A stretch of 64,000 nucleotides of DNA from Zeus faber (GCA_960531495.1 OY482863.1:2235966-2299965), one strand, 5' to 3'; positions 47,191 to 59,165 are shown, numbered from the stretch's first letter. Numbers and translations are program-made. Notes: generated from the sequence alone by a model not told the origin.

Positions 47191-49330
47191 ACACCCTCAG
47201 CACCTGTCTGTGTGACCTATGCGTACGACTACACCCTCAGCACCTGTCTGTGTAACCTATGCATACGACTACACCCTCAGCACCCGTCTGTGTGACCTAT
47301 GCATACAACTACACCCTCAGCACCTGTCTGTGTGACCTATGCATACGACTACACCCTCAGCACCTGTCTGTGTGACCTATGCATACAACTACACCCTCAG
47401 CACCTGCCTGTGTGACCTATGCATACAACTACACCCTCAGCACCTGCCTGTGTGACCTATGCATACAACTAAAACAGCGAACCGAAACAGCCCTGTTGTC
47501 TGTGACAGAGGCCTTAAAAACTGCTAGAGCTGCTGCCAAATCCTCGGTTCTCATTCTGCTTGACTTATCAGCTGCTTTTGACACTGTCAATCATTGCATA
47601 CTCCTGTCCATACTCTCAAGCATGGGCATAACGGGCAGTGCACTTTCCTGGTTCGAATTTTACCTCACTGGGCGCTCGTTCAGTGTGACATGGCGAGGCC
47701 AGCTGTCTGTGCCTCACCACCTCACCACAGGGGTGCCCCAAGGCTCGGTGCTAGGACCCCTCCTCTTTGCCATATACACCACCTCACTGGGCCCCATCAT
47801 CCGCTCACATGGCTTTTCATATCACTGCTATGCGGATGATACTCAACTCTATCTGTCCTTCCCGCCCGACGACCCTACTATCTCGACGCGGATCTCGGAT
47901 TGTCTCGCTGACATATCCACATGGATGAAGGATTATCATCTTCAACTAAATCTGGCGAAAACGGAACTGCTGGTCTTCCCGGCCAAACAAGGTATCTATC
48001 ACAACATTGATATTAAAATCGACTCTATCTCTTGTTCCTACCAAGGCTGCAAGGAATCTTGGTGTCATTATTGATGACCAACTGACATTCTCGGACCATG
48101 TTGCCGCCGTCTCCCGATCCTGTCGCTTCGCACTACTCAACATCCGAAAAGTCAGGCCGTACCTGACCCAATATGCCACTCAACTGCTGGTACAAACCTT
48201 GGTGATGTCCCGCCTCGACTACTGCAACGCCCTCTTAACAGGCTTGCCGGCCTGTGCGGTGAAGCCACTTCAGATGATACAGAATGCGGCGGCGCGACTG
48301 GTGTTCAACCAGCCAAAGAGGGCACATGTCACTCCGCTGCTCATCGAGCTCCACTGGTTACCTGTAGCCGCCCGCATCAAGTTCAAGTCTCTGATGCTGG
48401 CCTACAGAGTGATTGCTGGGAATGCTCCCGCCTACTTCAATGCTCTTGTAAGAGCACATGTTGCCCCCCGGATGCTGCGCTCGTCAAATGAGCGTCGCCT
48501 GGCTCTGCCGGCCATACAGCCACGGCAATCCAGGCTATTCTCATTTGTAGTTCCACGTTGGTGGAACGAGCTGCCAAAAATGACCAGAGCAGGGACCTCC
48601 CTCTGTCTTTAAGAAGCACCTGAAGACCCAGCTCTTCAGTGAGTACCTCCTGTCCTAACCTACAATAGCACCACCTTGCAGTATTTATTGTTACATGAAT
48701 GTTGTTGTTACACCAATCTCTGTTGCAATGTAGCTTGAATGTTATTCTCCCTTGTAAGTCGCTTTGGATAAAAGCGTCTGATAAATAACTAAATGTAAAT
48801 GTAAATGTAAATGTAACTACACCCTCAGCACCTGTCTGTGTGACCTATGCATACAACTACACCCTCAGCACCTGCCTGTGTGACCTATGCATACAACTAC
48901 ACCCTCAGCACCTGTCTGTGTGACCTATGCATACAACTACACCCTCAGCACCTGTCTGTGTGACCTATGCATACAACTACACCCTCAGCACCTGTCTGTG
49001 TGACCTATGCATACAACTACACCCTCAGCACCTGCCTGTGTGACCTATGCATACAACTACACCCTCAGCACCTGTCTGTGTGACCTATGCATACAACTAC
49101 ACCCTCAGCACCTGTCTGTGTGACCTATGCATACAACTACACCCTCAGCACCTGTCTGTGTGACCTATGCATACAACTACACCCTCAGCACCTGCCTGTG
49201 TGACCTATGCATACAACTACACCCTCAGCACCTGTCTGTGTGACCTATGCATACAACTACACCCTCAGCACCTGTCTGTGTGACCTATGCATACAACTAC
49301 ACCCTCAGCACCTGTCTTTGCGACACCCTC
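47191..49330. repeat. 40-bp minisatellite (about 20 units) split by a LINE
   Basis: Units of 40 bp (ACACCCTCAGCACCTGTCTG followed by TGTGACCTATGCATACAACT) start at 47191 and repeat seven times to about 47470. They resume at 48819 and repeat 13 times to about 49330. Variation is slight (CTGTCTG/CTGCCTG, CATACAACT/CATACGACT). An L2 LINE occupies the gap. Confidence 0.95.
47470..48812 (+). mobile_element. Young 5'-truncated L2-type LINE in the minisatellite
   Basis: RT starts mid-domain: SVLILLDLSAAFDTVNHCIL, then GVPQGSVLGPLLFAIYTTSL, then the intact catalytic box YHCYADDTQLYLS. Near 48030 the frame shifts once, and the C-terminal block follows (ARNLGVIIDDQLTFSDHV; LDYCNALLTGLP; LQMIQNAAARLVFNQPKR; PRWWNELP), with a stop at 48610-48612. 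The 3' end is CTTGTAAGTCGCTTTGGATA (48751-48770), followed by AAATGTAAATG repeats. A single frameshift implies a recent insertion. It is dead because it is 5'-truncated. Confidence 0.9.
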
Positions 49331-49334
49331 ACAG

Positions 49335-50080
49335 AGCGTGATGAGCCCCCCGAGGCGGCTGGCTCAGGGGTGATGCTCTTTGCTGTTCTGTGTGACCTGT
49401 GAAGGGCTCCTGCTGATCAGTCTTCTACACAAGGAACTCAGTTGTAGTATTTTCTGTTCAACCTGAACTGTCTCACCCCACGCAACTAACTGAGGGGCTA
49501 GAAGTTACACCGTGTTGGAAGTGTGTGTTGTGTCTGCAGTGTGTGTTGTGTCTGTTGTTTGTGTTGTGTTGAAGTGGGTGTTGTGTCTGTAGTGTGTGTT
49601 GAAGTGTATGTTTTGTCTGTAGTGTGTTGAAGTGTGTGTTGTGTTGTAGTGTAGTGTGTGCTGAAGTGTATGTTTTGTCTGTAGTGTGTTGAAGTGTGTG
49701 TTGTGTCTGTAGTGTATGTTGTGTTGAAGTGTGTGTTGTGTCTGTAGTGTGTGTTGTGTTGTAGTGTAGTGTGTGTCTGTAGTGTGTGTTGTGTTGTAGT
49801 GTAGTGTGTGTCTGTAGTGTGTGTTGTGTTGTAGTGTAGTGTGTGTTGAAGTGTGTTGTGTTGTAGTGTAGTGTGTGTCTGTAGTGTGTATCCATAGTGT
49901 GTGTCTGTAGTGTCTGTTGTGTCAGTAGTGTGTGTCTGTAGTGTCTGTTGTGTCAGTAGTGTGTGTCTGTAGTGTCTGTTGTGTCAGTAGTGTGTGTCTG
50001 CCGTGTCTGTTGTCCGCAGTGTGTGTCTGTAGTGTGTTGTGTCCGTAGTGTGTGTTGTGTCGTAGCACCCACACCCAGCT
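49335..50080. repeat. Degenerate TGTGT-rich simple repeat
   Basis: From about 49517, irregular copies of GTGTGTTGTGTCTGTAGT-type words. The minus-strand ORFs of Thr-His-Tyr repeats are artefacts. The 49335-49516 part shows nothing. Confidence 0.8.
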
Positions 50081-50084
50081 GATG

Positions 50085-50279
50085 GTGCAAACTGTTTCCT
50101 CTGAACTGCAGCGACACACACTCCGTCCTCACTTCATGGAGCTGAACGGGACGGCGGCGTCCGAGCGACGTGGACACCGACTATGGATCCGGAGATGACT
50201 TCACCCCGCGGATCGTGGAGGATTCACCGCCACCCGAGATGACTTCAGCCCGCGGATCGCGGAGGATTCACCGTACGAG
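50085..50279 (+). promoter_or_regulatory. Probable non-coding first exon of chpf2
   Basis: A CpG-containing block ends in a donor (TACGAG then GTGTGTGG) at 50279/50280. It includes a 44-bp tandem duplication (copies starting at 50192 and 50236, core GAGATGACTTCA). The matching acceptor would be at 51519 (GTTTGTCTTGTGCAG), opening the leader of the coding exon. The exon is inferred from position and splice signals only; the transcription start is unknown. Confidence 0.4.
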
Positions 50280-50589
50280 GTGTGTGGAAGCTCCGGGGTG
50301 CCCTGGGGAACATGGACCGTTAGCATAGCTAGCACTAGCCCGCTGTGTGTGTGTGAGTGAGACTGTTAGCTTGTTGAGGCTAGCAGGCTAACTAGCCAAG
50401 CAGAGGATTCAGCGCAAAATGTGTAAATAAAGATGTTTTTTTTATGGCGGCACCCGGGTGACGAGACCCGGTCTCCAAGCCCGCTAACTGTTATCTAACA
50501 CGGTGTTAATGACGGCTTATTACGTCGTTATTACTTTATTATTACTATTATATGAATTTACCCTACGGCGGATCAATAATGTACTATCT

Positions 50590-50800
50590 TATCAGTTGAC
50601 AGACAGACAGACACAGACAGACAGACAGATAGATAGATAGGTAGGCAGATCTGTCTGTCTGTCTGTCTGTCCGTCCGTCCGTCCGTCCGTCTATCTATCT
50701 GTCTATCTCTCTATCTGTCTATTGATCTATCTGTGTCTGTCTGCCTATCTATATCTGTATATATAGATGGATGGGTGGGATAGATAGACAGATACAGTAG
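50590..50800. repeat. GACA/GATA microsatellite cluster
   Basis: Compound tetranucleotide runs (CAGA, GATA, TCTG, TCCG, TATC) in the chpf2 5' intron. A second such cluster lies at 51280-51470. Together they imply length instability in this intron. Confidence 0.9.
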
Positions 50801-51296
50801 ATAGATGACTATGACTAAACAATAGGCGATGATAATAATAATAATAATAACATTAATAATAATAATAATACAAATCAAAACTATTAAAGAATTGACAATA
50901 TGCAATGAACATAAAAATGTAATACAAATAGAAGAAATGGAAATAAACAGAAGAAACAGAACAATAAACCTCTGTATCAACAATTCACATTCTGCCAAAA
51001 GTAAGAAGCTTTCCAGGTTTCCAAAATAAAAAGGTTGTGTTGTCTAATAGTAATGTTAAGAACGGTTAAAAGGACATAAGATAAACAGTGTTTTTACAGC
51101 CGATGCAGCATCATATCAACCCTGTCTCTATAGAGATCCTGTGTTCTTTACCCAAACATAGCAACTCATATAAAGAGAATAATGGGACCTGGAATTCAAT
51201 GTATGTTTTAGTTGTGAAATGACTTTCCATTTATTTGTTGGTTTGTGTGTTAGTCACTGTCTACTGTAGCCAAGGCAGACGGACAGGCCGATAGAC

Positions 51297-51359
<63 letters not shown>

Positions 51360-51552
51360 GACTTTCCATTTATTTGTTGATTTGTGCGTTGGTCACCGTC
51401 TACTGTAGCCAGGGCAGACAGATAGACAGATAGACAGATGGACGGACAGACAGACAGACTTTCCATTTTCCAAGCTCCTTTCTGTCTCATGTCTGATCAC
51501 AAGTGTTTGTCTTGTGCAGAGGTCCAGTGGTCTGACACCCAGAAGATTCTCA

Positions 51553-51695
51553 GGGGCCCGGCCCGCAGCCCCTAGACCAGAGGGTCCACCTGGGGCCCGG
51601 CCCACAGCCCCTAGACCAGAGGGTCCTCCTGGGGCCCCGGCCCGCAGCCCCTAGACCAGAGGGTCCTCCTGGGGCCCCGCCCGCAGCCCCTAGAC
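51553..51695 (+). repeat. 39-bp tandem repeat in the chpf2 5' UTR, ending at the ATG
   Basis: Copies start at 51553, 51592, 51631 and 51671 (39, 39, 40 bp). Each reads GGGGCCCGGCCCGCAGCCCC, then TAGAC, then CAGAGGGTCC. The fourth copy stops after TAGAC, where the start codon ATG follows. GC content is very high and no upstream ATG lies in the repeats. Confidence 0.9.
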
Positions 51696-54600
51696 ATGCG
51701 GCTCTCCTCCCTGGTAGCCTTGTTCCGGCCCGCCCTGCCCCTGATCCTGGGGCTGTCTCTGGGCTGCAGCCTGAGCCTGCTCATGGTCTCCTGGACGCAG
51801 GACGACACGGACGACGCCTGTGGGGATGAGCTGGGGAACGGCGGGCTCTTCCTGGGGAGAGGGGAGCGCGGAGATTTCAGGGACGGGGCGGGGAGCGAGG
51901 ACTTTCAGCCCCGGATCGTACCCTACCACAAGGACCCCAACAAACCCCACAAGAAGGTCCTCAGGTGAGTGGCTCCTGAATACCCAGTGAGGGAATAAGG
52001 AGTGTCGCCAGGTCCAAGAGGTGAAACCTTGAACAGGGCACGTCGGCTTCATTTCAGTCCACTTTCCCAGACTTTCTGTGTACTCGGCCTTGCATATACT
52101 TCACACATTCTGTGTCAACAAAACAGATTTAGGGCGTAATTTATACTATGAAGTGCAATACGGTGGTAAAAATAGTGCTGAATCTCCTACTCGCTGTTCC
52201 GTGCAGATGAATGGCTTCTCAGTGAGCATGTGCACATCACCCAACTCTGCCTGAAATGTGAATAAGGCTCAGTATGCTTTCTGGAGGTACATGGCATCCC
52301 CGCTGCAGGGCTGGCCATCCAGGCAGACACCAAGAGCCCATAGGTGCCACGACACTGCTGAGAGCCGCACCACACACACACATGGAAACACACACACATC
52401 ACACACACATGGAAACACACACATACATCACACACACATGGAAACACACGCACATCACACACACGGAAACACACACAGGTCACACACACAGAAATGCTCA
52501 CACACCCGTTGCGTTCAACAAGAAAAAAAACGAATCCACACTTCTGAAAATGTTCCGCGTCCGACTTGACGTTTGCGCGTCGATTTTCCTGACCCCGCCC
52601 GTGATGTTTGTGTCAGAGCTTTAAGTTAGATCAAGGGGGCGTTTGTTGCAAGATCACCATGGCAACGTTTTTTTTTTGTTTTTTGTTTTTTTGTTTTTTC
52701 CAGGTTGCATATCCAAGGTTTTGGGTTCCTTCTCTGTGAGGTGTGCGGTTGTGTTCAATTCGCTCAGGAGATCGTCTCTCAGGGCACAGATTTAAACCCC
52801 CAATGTAGGCCAGCGACATGTGAAATGTATAAAGAAGCCTCAGTTGGGCCCATCAGAGCTGAAGAGACCATCGTCTGCTCACCCTTTTAATGAGATTACA
52901 CGTAAACCTTCCAAAGCTGCTCTACGTGCATTTAGGCATCTGCAATGATGCAGTTATTACATGTCATCTGTGCATGTGCGTTGTGCATTTAGTGAACACC
53001 TGTTAGAACATCATATTAATATAACAACCTTCGCATCATCGACCTTTTATCTGGTTTTATTCATAAATGCACAAGATGTAATTATCTGCTCCCTCATGTC
53101 TGAAGTTGCTTTTTTAAGCAGATTATTTGCAGGAAAGGGCTCCATTTAATTAGCCGGGGATTTGAAGAACCCGTTCAATGGGTTTAAAGTCTTTCAGACA
53201 GACGACTGGGAACTGGACCAAATACTACACATCAATTTGAAACAACGGCCGTGTTTATGTTCACATTAATATCTCGGTGAGATATTCAAGTTTCCTCAGT
53301 ATGAATTTGGGCCCCATTAGAATAGAAGGGATAAGCCCACGTCCTGGTTTATGAGATACTGGAGCACTGCCGAATCCCAGTTTACCACTGAACCGCCACC
53401 GGTTGAACATGTCAATCAGCTGTGAGAAGGACGGCGTGGCACCCGTCATCGTACCTTCAAGTTTGACAAAACGAGGGAGGTGAATAAACGAGTCACTGAT
53501 GGTTCCTTTTAAAATGTGCCTCCTGACTAATCAAGCGCGTAACGGCAATATTAAAGTGGAAATCCATCAGATTGTTTCTGTTTGGTGGAGAATGCCCAAA
53601 CCATTCAAACCTTTCTCCTTTTCCATATTTAATATACATGACATAGATAGTTGGTGCCTTGTGTACTTATTTTGTTATTAACATGGTGTAGCTGTTTACT
53701 TAGCAAATTAAAATGACATCTTGAAAAAATGATGTAAATAATCTTGCCATCCCTCCCTTAAAATAAAGAATTTACCTGGTTGGAGAAACATAAAATGATG
53801 TGTTACTTATTTGATTCATCGTTGAAGGGACCTTTTTCAGAAAAACTATACGCAGTAGTGGGGGCGTCCATTTTCCAAGGATCAGCGTCATTGAGAGCGT
53901 ATCTTCCCTTCTATTGGTTGTCGGTCGTGGCTCCGCCCCCTGCAGCTGGATGAAGCCAAGCTCCGTTTGAGATGCATTGCAGCCTGTTGTTCGCAGCCTG
54001 TCGCTTTGCAGACTGCGCCCCGTTGCCAGCGCTGTGACCGCACCCTTACACTGCGAGTCCCAGAGTTCCATTTCAAACGGAGACTTTTTTTTCCCTGACA
54101 TCATGCTTTCCCCTCGTCTTCGCTCTAAGACATTCACTTTCTCCAAAGTTTCCCTCCTTCTGATCCATTGGCAATGGGGATGTATTTTTTTATTTTTTTG
54201 CGAATGTGCATCCGTATCGACAGCGTAGCGACCACAGCTAGCTACGCCGCTTCATCTAATTCATCATGGCTGCCTTTCACTTATTGCGCGTGCCCGATCT
54301 TGGACCCCGCCACCAACAATGGAAACAGCAAATAGAGGAGCACATGAATAAAATAGAATACAGTGAATGGTAAAAGCTAAATAAAGTTTCAAAAATGGGA
54401 TTTCTTAACAAAATGTGTTCGCGGATGACCTCTTTAAACCCATGTAATTGCATTCTCCCTTTGCATTGTTTTTTATAACCCTTGTATCTCTGTCTCCCTT
54501 CCTCCTCTTCCTCCCCTCAGAACCCGCTACATCCACACAGAGCTGGGCATCAGAGAGCGCCTCCTGGTGGGCGTGCTAACGTCGCGCGCCGCCCTCAACA

Positions 54601-57600
54601 CGCTGGCCGTGGCGGTGAACCGCACGGTGGCGCACCGCTTCCACCGCACCTTCTTCTTCACGGGCCTGCGCAGCCCCAAGCTGCCCCACGGCATGACGGT
54701 CATCGCTCACGGCGACGACCGGCCCGTGTGGCTGATGTACGAGACGGTGCGCCACCTGCATCAGCACCACGGCTCTGACTACGACTGGTTCCTCCTGGCG
54801 CAGGACGACACCTACCTGCAGGCGGAGCGGCTGACCGAGCTGGTGGAGCACCTGAGCGCCGGCCAGGACCTGTACATGGGCCGGGCCGAGGAGTTCATCG
54901 GCGGCGAGGAGAAGGCGCGGTACTGCCACGGCGGCTACGGCTACCTGCTGTCCCGCAGCCTGCTGGGACGCCTGCAGCCGCACCTGGACACCTGCCGCAA
55001 CGACATCCTGAGCGTGCGGCCCGACGAGTGGCTGGGACGCTGCATCATCGACTACCTGGGGCTGAGCTGCGTGGAGCTGCACCAGGTGAGGACTCCGCCC
55101 TCCACCGCTGGAGAGAATCACAACTCCAGAGAATCACAACTCCAGTCATTGAATTACTCATCGCTGCCCTTCATCCACACAGACAAAGTACATTGCGGTT
55201 TGGATTAAATGTCTGCGATCCACACAAACTGTTCTCAGTGTTAGCGTCGTTAAAATACCCTGTTCTGGGTATGAAAACAAATTGATACCCAGCGAAGCAG
55301 GACTAAAGGTGTGACAACACCAGCCATCTGGAACGCTCACACTTTGGTTTCTCACACTTGATCACTCATTTGTACCCTTGTGTATTTGTACCACAAGCTA
55401 CTGGATTTACTCTCTATTGACCACTCAAAACAGACGTGAGCCAACCTGTCAACACGGCGTCCTGTAATCAGGGAGCAAAAGATGGAATTAATTATTAATT
55501 CAATGTAACTAAATAGTTTACAGCACCAGTTAGGAATTCATGGTTTGATATGATTTATGAGCGTGTTTTGGCCACAGATAACTCATTTGCAGGTACCATA
55601 AAAAAAGAAAATTGACCCTGGTTGTTGGCATGGTGATGTATGGCGATTGAATTCAGATGGGAGCTTTGTTCAGTGTGATGGATGATCAATTATAATTATA
55701 ATTTATAATACATTTCTAATTAGATATTGTGATATTTTTGATATTGCGCAAAATTCCCTTCAATAATGAGAGCACATTCTTCAAGCCCTGATCCTAAATG
55801 TGTCTCCCTGGCAGACACTCTGCGACCTCATCGCTTCTGTCAGTTTTTGTTTCCTCCGTGTGTTGACGTACGTCTGGCCCCGCAGGACATGACGTACCGC
55901 TACTTTGAGCTCGGGAAAAATGCGGATCCGGAGCGCGAGGACAGCGAGCGGTTCAAGAGCGCCTTCACCGTGCACCCGGTGTCGGAGCCCAACCTGATGT
56001 ACCGGCTGCACAAGCGCTTCAGCCAGATCGAGCTGGAGTGGACGTACCAGCAGATCGAGCAGCTGCAGGTAGAGCAGAGCGGCGGCCGGCCCTCCTCCTC
56101 GCCACGCCCGGCTCCTCCTCTGGAGCCCAGACATTCCAGACTAATCCAGTGTTTATAACGATGTCGAGGAGCCGAGGCGAGGGACGGCCCGTTCTGTCAG
56201 AGATGCTTTCAGGGTCGCTCCCTTCATCTAGGTTCCATCCGCCTGCGCAAAGGATTTTTTTTTTTCTAAACCGATGGAGTAGAAGTGAAAGCCTTGAGTT
56301 GCATTACAGAATCTTAAACTTTATTTCTACGCGTGTTGCTTTGTTGAATCAAACTAAGTTCTTTGTGTCTCACAAAACAGCACCTGCGTACGTGTATTAA
56401 CATTAAAGGGAAACTGAGTTGTAGCTCCGCAGAGAAAGGGGAACAAAATATACAGAGTTGAACCACAATGAAAGTGCAAAACTGCTGTGAAAATGTCGTT
56501 CAAAGGGGAATGAAACGGTTTTAAGGGAACGAGCTGAAACCTGCAGATACTGTTACTGTGATGCTGAACCTTCTCAACGCGCTCACAAATACAAGCAGAG
56601 TTCTTTTACACTTTACCCCAGGCAGGCCATATTGACTAAATCTAATTTCACAATATCTTTCTATTTGTAAGTATCTCAATGAAGATTATTTGACAGTATT
56701 TTGGGGATGACTACCGGTGCTTTCGTAAGATAATTACACACAATAAATATTTGAGAAATGACCAATCACGGAGGGGCATCGATTAGAGCTCTATGAAGTT
56801 CAGAAAACTTTACTTTACAGTATTTAACTATATATATCCAGCCATATATATATAATATCACAGTATCAATATAGATTGATATTTACTCAATGCACATAAT
56901 ATTTTGCAGGGTTCCTTTTCAGTCGTGCAGTGGAGAATATCTATTTCTTCTGGTATTTAAGCTTGTGTTTCTAACTTCCAGATGCAGATAAACAACCTGA
57001 GTGTTTTGACTCCGGAGGGAAAAGCTGGCGCCACGTGGCCGATCGGCATCAACGCTCCCTTCAAGCCGCGGACCCGCTTCGAGGTGATCAACTGGGAGTA
57101 CTTCACCGAGGAGCACATCTACTCGTGCGTGGACAGCGCCCCCAAGTGCGAGCTGCACGGCGCCGACCGGGCCGACGTCAGCGTGGTGCTGGAGATCGCC
57201 GTGGAGCAGCTCAACGAGCGCTACCAGCCCCAGCTGCGTTTCCGCAAGCGGCGGCTGCTGAACGGGTACCGGCGCTTCGACCCCACGCGCGGCATGGAGT
57301 ACGTGCTGGACCTGGCCCTGGAGGCCTACACACAAAAGGGCCACACCCAGGTGATCGGCAAGAGGGTCAACCTGCTGCGGCCGCTCAGCGCCATCGAGAT
57401 CATCCCAATGCCGTACGTGACGGAGGCCACGCGGGTGCAGATCATCCTGCCCGTCACGGCCCAGGACCAGGACTTTGTGGGGAACTTCCTGGACCTGTAT
57501 GTGAGCAACGCGCTGGACGCCCGCGACAACGTGCTGCTCACCTTCCTGTTCATCTACGACCCCTTCGACGCGCAGCGGGTCAGCCAGGCCGACGTGTTCG

Positions 57601-58256
57601 CCGGCGTCAAGGCCATGATCGCCGAGGTGGAAAAGCGATACAGCGACGTGAAGATCCCGTGGATCAGCGTGAAGACGGAGGTGCCGTCGCAGGTCAAGCT
57701 GATGGACATCATCTCCAAGAAGCACCCGGTGGACACGCTCTTCTTCCTGGCCGGCGTGTGGACCGAGGTCAATGCCGACTTCCTGAACCGCTGCCGCATG
57801 AACGCCATCACCAACTGGCAAGTGTTCTTCCCCATCCACTTCCAGGAGTTCAGCCCGGCCGTGGGGGCCCGGGACCAGCAGCCCTCGGTGGCCCCGGGCC
57901 CCTTCGCCTCCGAGGCGCTGCGCGACGGCCGCTTCGACCGCCACGCCTTCGAAGAGGCCTGCTTCTACAACGCCGACTACATGAGCGCGCGGACCAAGAT
58001 GGCCGCCGACATCCTGGACAATGAGGAGCTGCTGGAGAGCATGGATGTGTACGACATCTTCGTGCGCTACTCGGGGCTGCACGTGTTCCGTGCCGTGGAG
58101 CCGGCGCTGGTGCAGAAGTACGTGCGGCGCTCGTGCAACCCGCGCTTCAGCGAGGACGTGTACCACCGCTGCGTGCTGAGCAGCCTGGAGGGGCTGGCGT
58201 CGCGCTCCCACCTGGCCATGGCGCTGTTCGAGCAGGAGCAGGCCAACAGCACCTAG
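51696..58256 (+). CDS. chpf2: Chondroitin polymerizing factor 2 (4 coding exons, 763 aa)
   Basis: A Golgi type II membrane protein that works with chondroitin synthases to extend chondroitin chains. Coding exons are 51696-51964, 54521-55085, 55886-56068 and 56982-58256. Phases agree and the stop is TAG. Residues 1-11 are cytosolic, and about 13-31 form the signal anchor (PLILGLSLGCSLSLLMV). A stem follows, then an N-terminal GT31-like region with HGDDRPVWLMYE and an acidic QDDTY box (184-188), GRAEEFIGG and YCHGGYGYLLSRSLL. The C-terminal GT7-like region has RLLNGYRRFDP, PMPYVTEATRVQ and SQVKLMDIISKKHPVDTLFF. It ends in MALFEQEQANST as in mammalian CHPF2. The start has G at -3. No DVD-type metal box is seen in the C-terminal half, in line with the family's weak or auxiliary activity. 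Exon GC content is far above that of the introns. Confidence 0.97.
51965..54520. other. chpf2 intron after the first coding exon
   Basis: A CACACACAT-type repeat with GGAAACAC words lies at 52370-52500, and a T run interspersed with G at 52669-52700. The rest shows no exon or RNA gene. Confidence 0.45.
56650..56830. repeat. Dispersed repeat, copy of 41980-42170
   Basis: Shares GGATGACTA(C)CGGTGCTTTC, CACAATAAATATTTGAGAAA and CTATGAAGTTCAGAAAAC with the abcf2 intron copy. It lies in the last chpf2 intron. Confidence 0.6.
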
Positions 58257-58660
58257 GGGCTCCTGGGACCGGGTGGTGTTCGGGTGGGCGGGGGTCGGGG
58301 CGGTGCGGTGCCTTTGGAGTGCAGCTGTGTTCCTGCGCTGCCGGCTGTTTAAAGTCGTAAGTCGTAAAAAACACTTTAGGGCAAATGGATTTTTGCTCTG
58401 CCAAATATTTGCGGGGGGGTGCATTGAATATAAATGGATAGATTGGAAAATGCTTCCTTTAGTGAAACCTTATATTTTCAGGGTTTTTGCAATTAATTGT
58501 GATATAGAATTGAATTGTCTTTTCTATTTGTTTTATTTAATAATACACATCCACTTTAGGGAGAAAAGCCAACATAAACATTTGGGTCGACAGTTCATTT
58601 GCCCGAACATATCTGATGAGAAATGTGCTCAAAATTGGCAAAAAATTCCTACAAAATTTT

Positions 58661-58789
58661 GAAGAATTTTTAATTGTCACGCAACACACCACACTACAAG
58701 ACATTTTCACACGCACATGCGCCCCGGGCGGGAATGGAACCCAGGACCTTCTTGCTGTGAGGCAGTAGCACAATGCACTGTGCCACCGG
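58661..58789 (-). mobile_element. Shortened copy of the 45902-46357 SINE
   Basis: Minus-strand head GGTGGCACAGTGCATTGTG, B-box region GGGTTCCATTCCCGCC, and the same tail TAGTGTGGTGTGTTGCGTGA. The central body is missing. A SINE relic. Confidence 0.7.
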
Positions 58790-59035
58790 AGGTAATTTGG
58801 AGGTAAATGTGCGAAAGGAGAATCGAGCCATCTTACAAAATGATTGCAATTAGGTGCAAGAATTAGATGCGAAACACTAAATTAGATCACAAAACCCTAA
58901 AGACATAAAGGTTTTACCAATGAGGCGTTTTTATAAGTTGATTTAATAACACATGGCTTTCAGTGTTAAGGCTGCGTGTTGGTCTGGTGATATGAAATTT
59001 GATGAAGAACACAGTCACGATTCAATGTATCATGA

Positions 59036-59165
59036 TATATATACAGTATGTATATATATATATATATATACTGTATGTATATATATATAGAGAGAGAGAG
59101 TATATATATATATATATACTGTATGTATATATATATATAGAGAGAGTATATATATATATATAGAT
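59036..59165. repeat. (TA)n-rich repeat
   Basis: TATATATATATA runs separated by ACTGTATGTA and AGAGAGAG words. The Tyr-Ile ORFs on the minus strand are artefacts. Confidence 0.9.

Noticed and set aside
47379-48612. Functional reverse transcriptase gene
   Set aside because: The YADD box is intact, but the element starts mid-RT, lacks the endonuclease and has a frameshift near 48030, so it is a truncated insertion.
47191-49330. 40-bp array as a CRISPR-like or coding repeat
   Set aside because: Units abut with no spacers and the ORF across them exists only by chance before the LINE.
54576-55121. 181-codon minus-strand ORF
   Set aside because: Antisense shadow of the second chpf2 coding exon.
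57035-58024. 329-codon + strand ORF overlapping chpf2
   Set aside because: Shifted frame of the chpf2 exon with Arg/Pro/Gly-rich nonsense composition.
56919-58424. 501-codon minus-strand ORF, the longest in the window
   Set aside because: It is the antisense of the GC-rich last chpf2 exon. High GC in the third codon position leaves the opposite strand open. No domain is seen.
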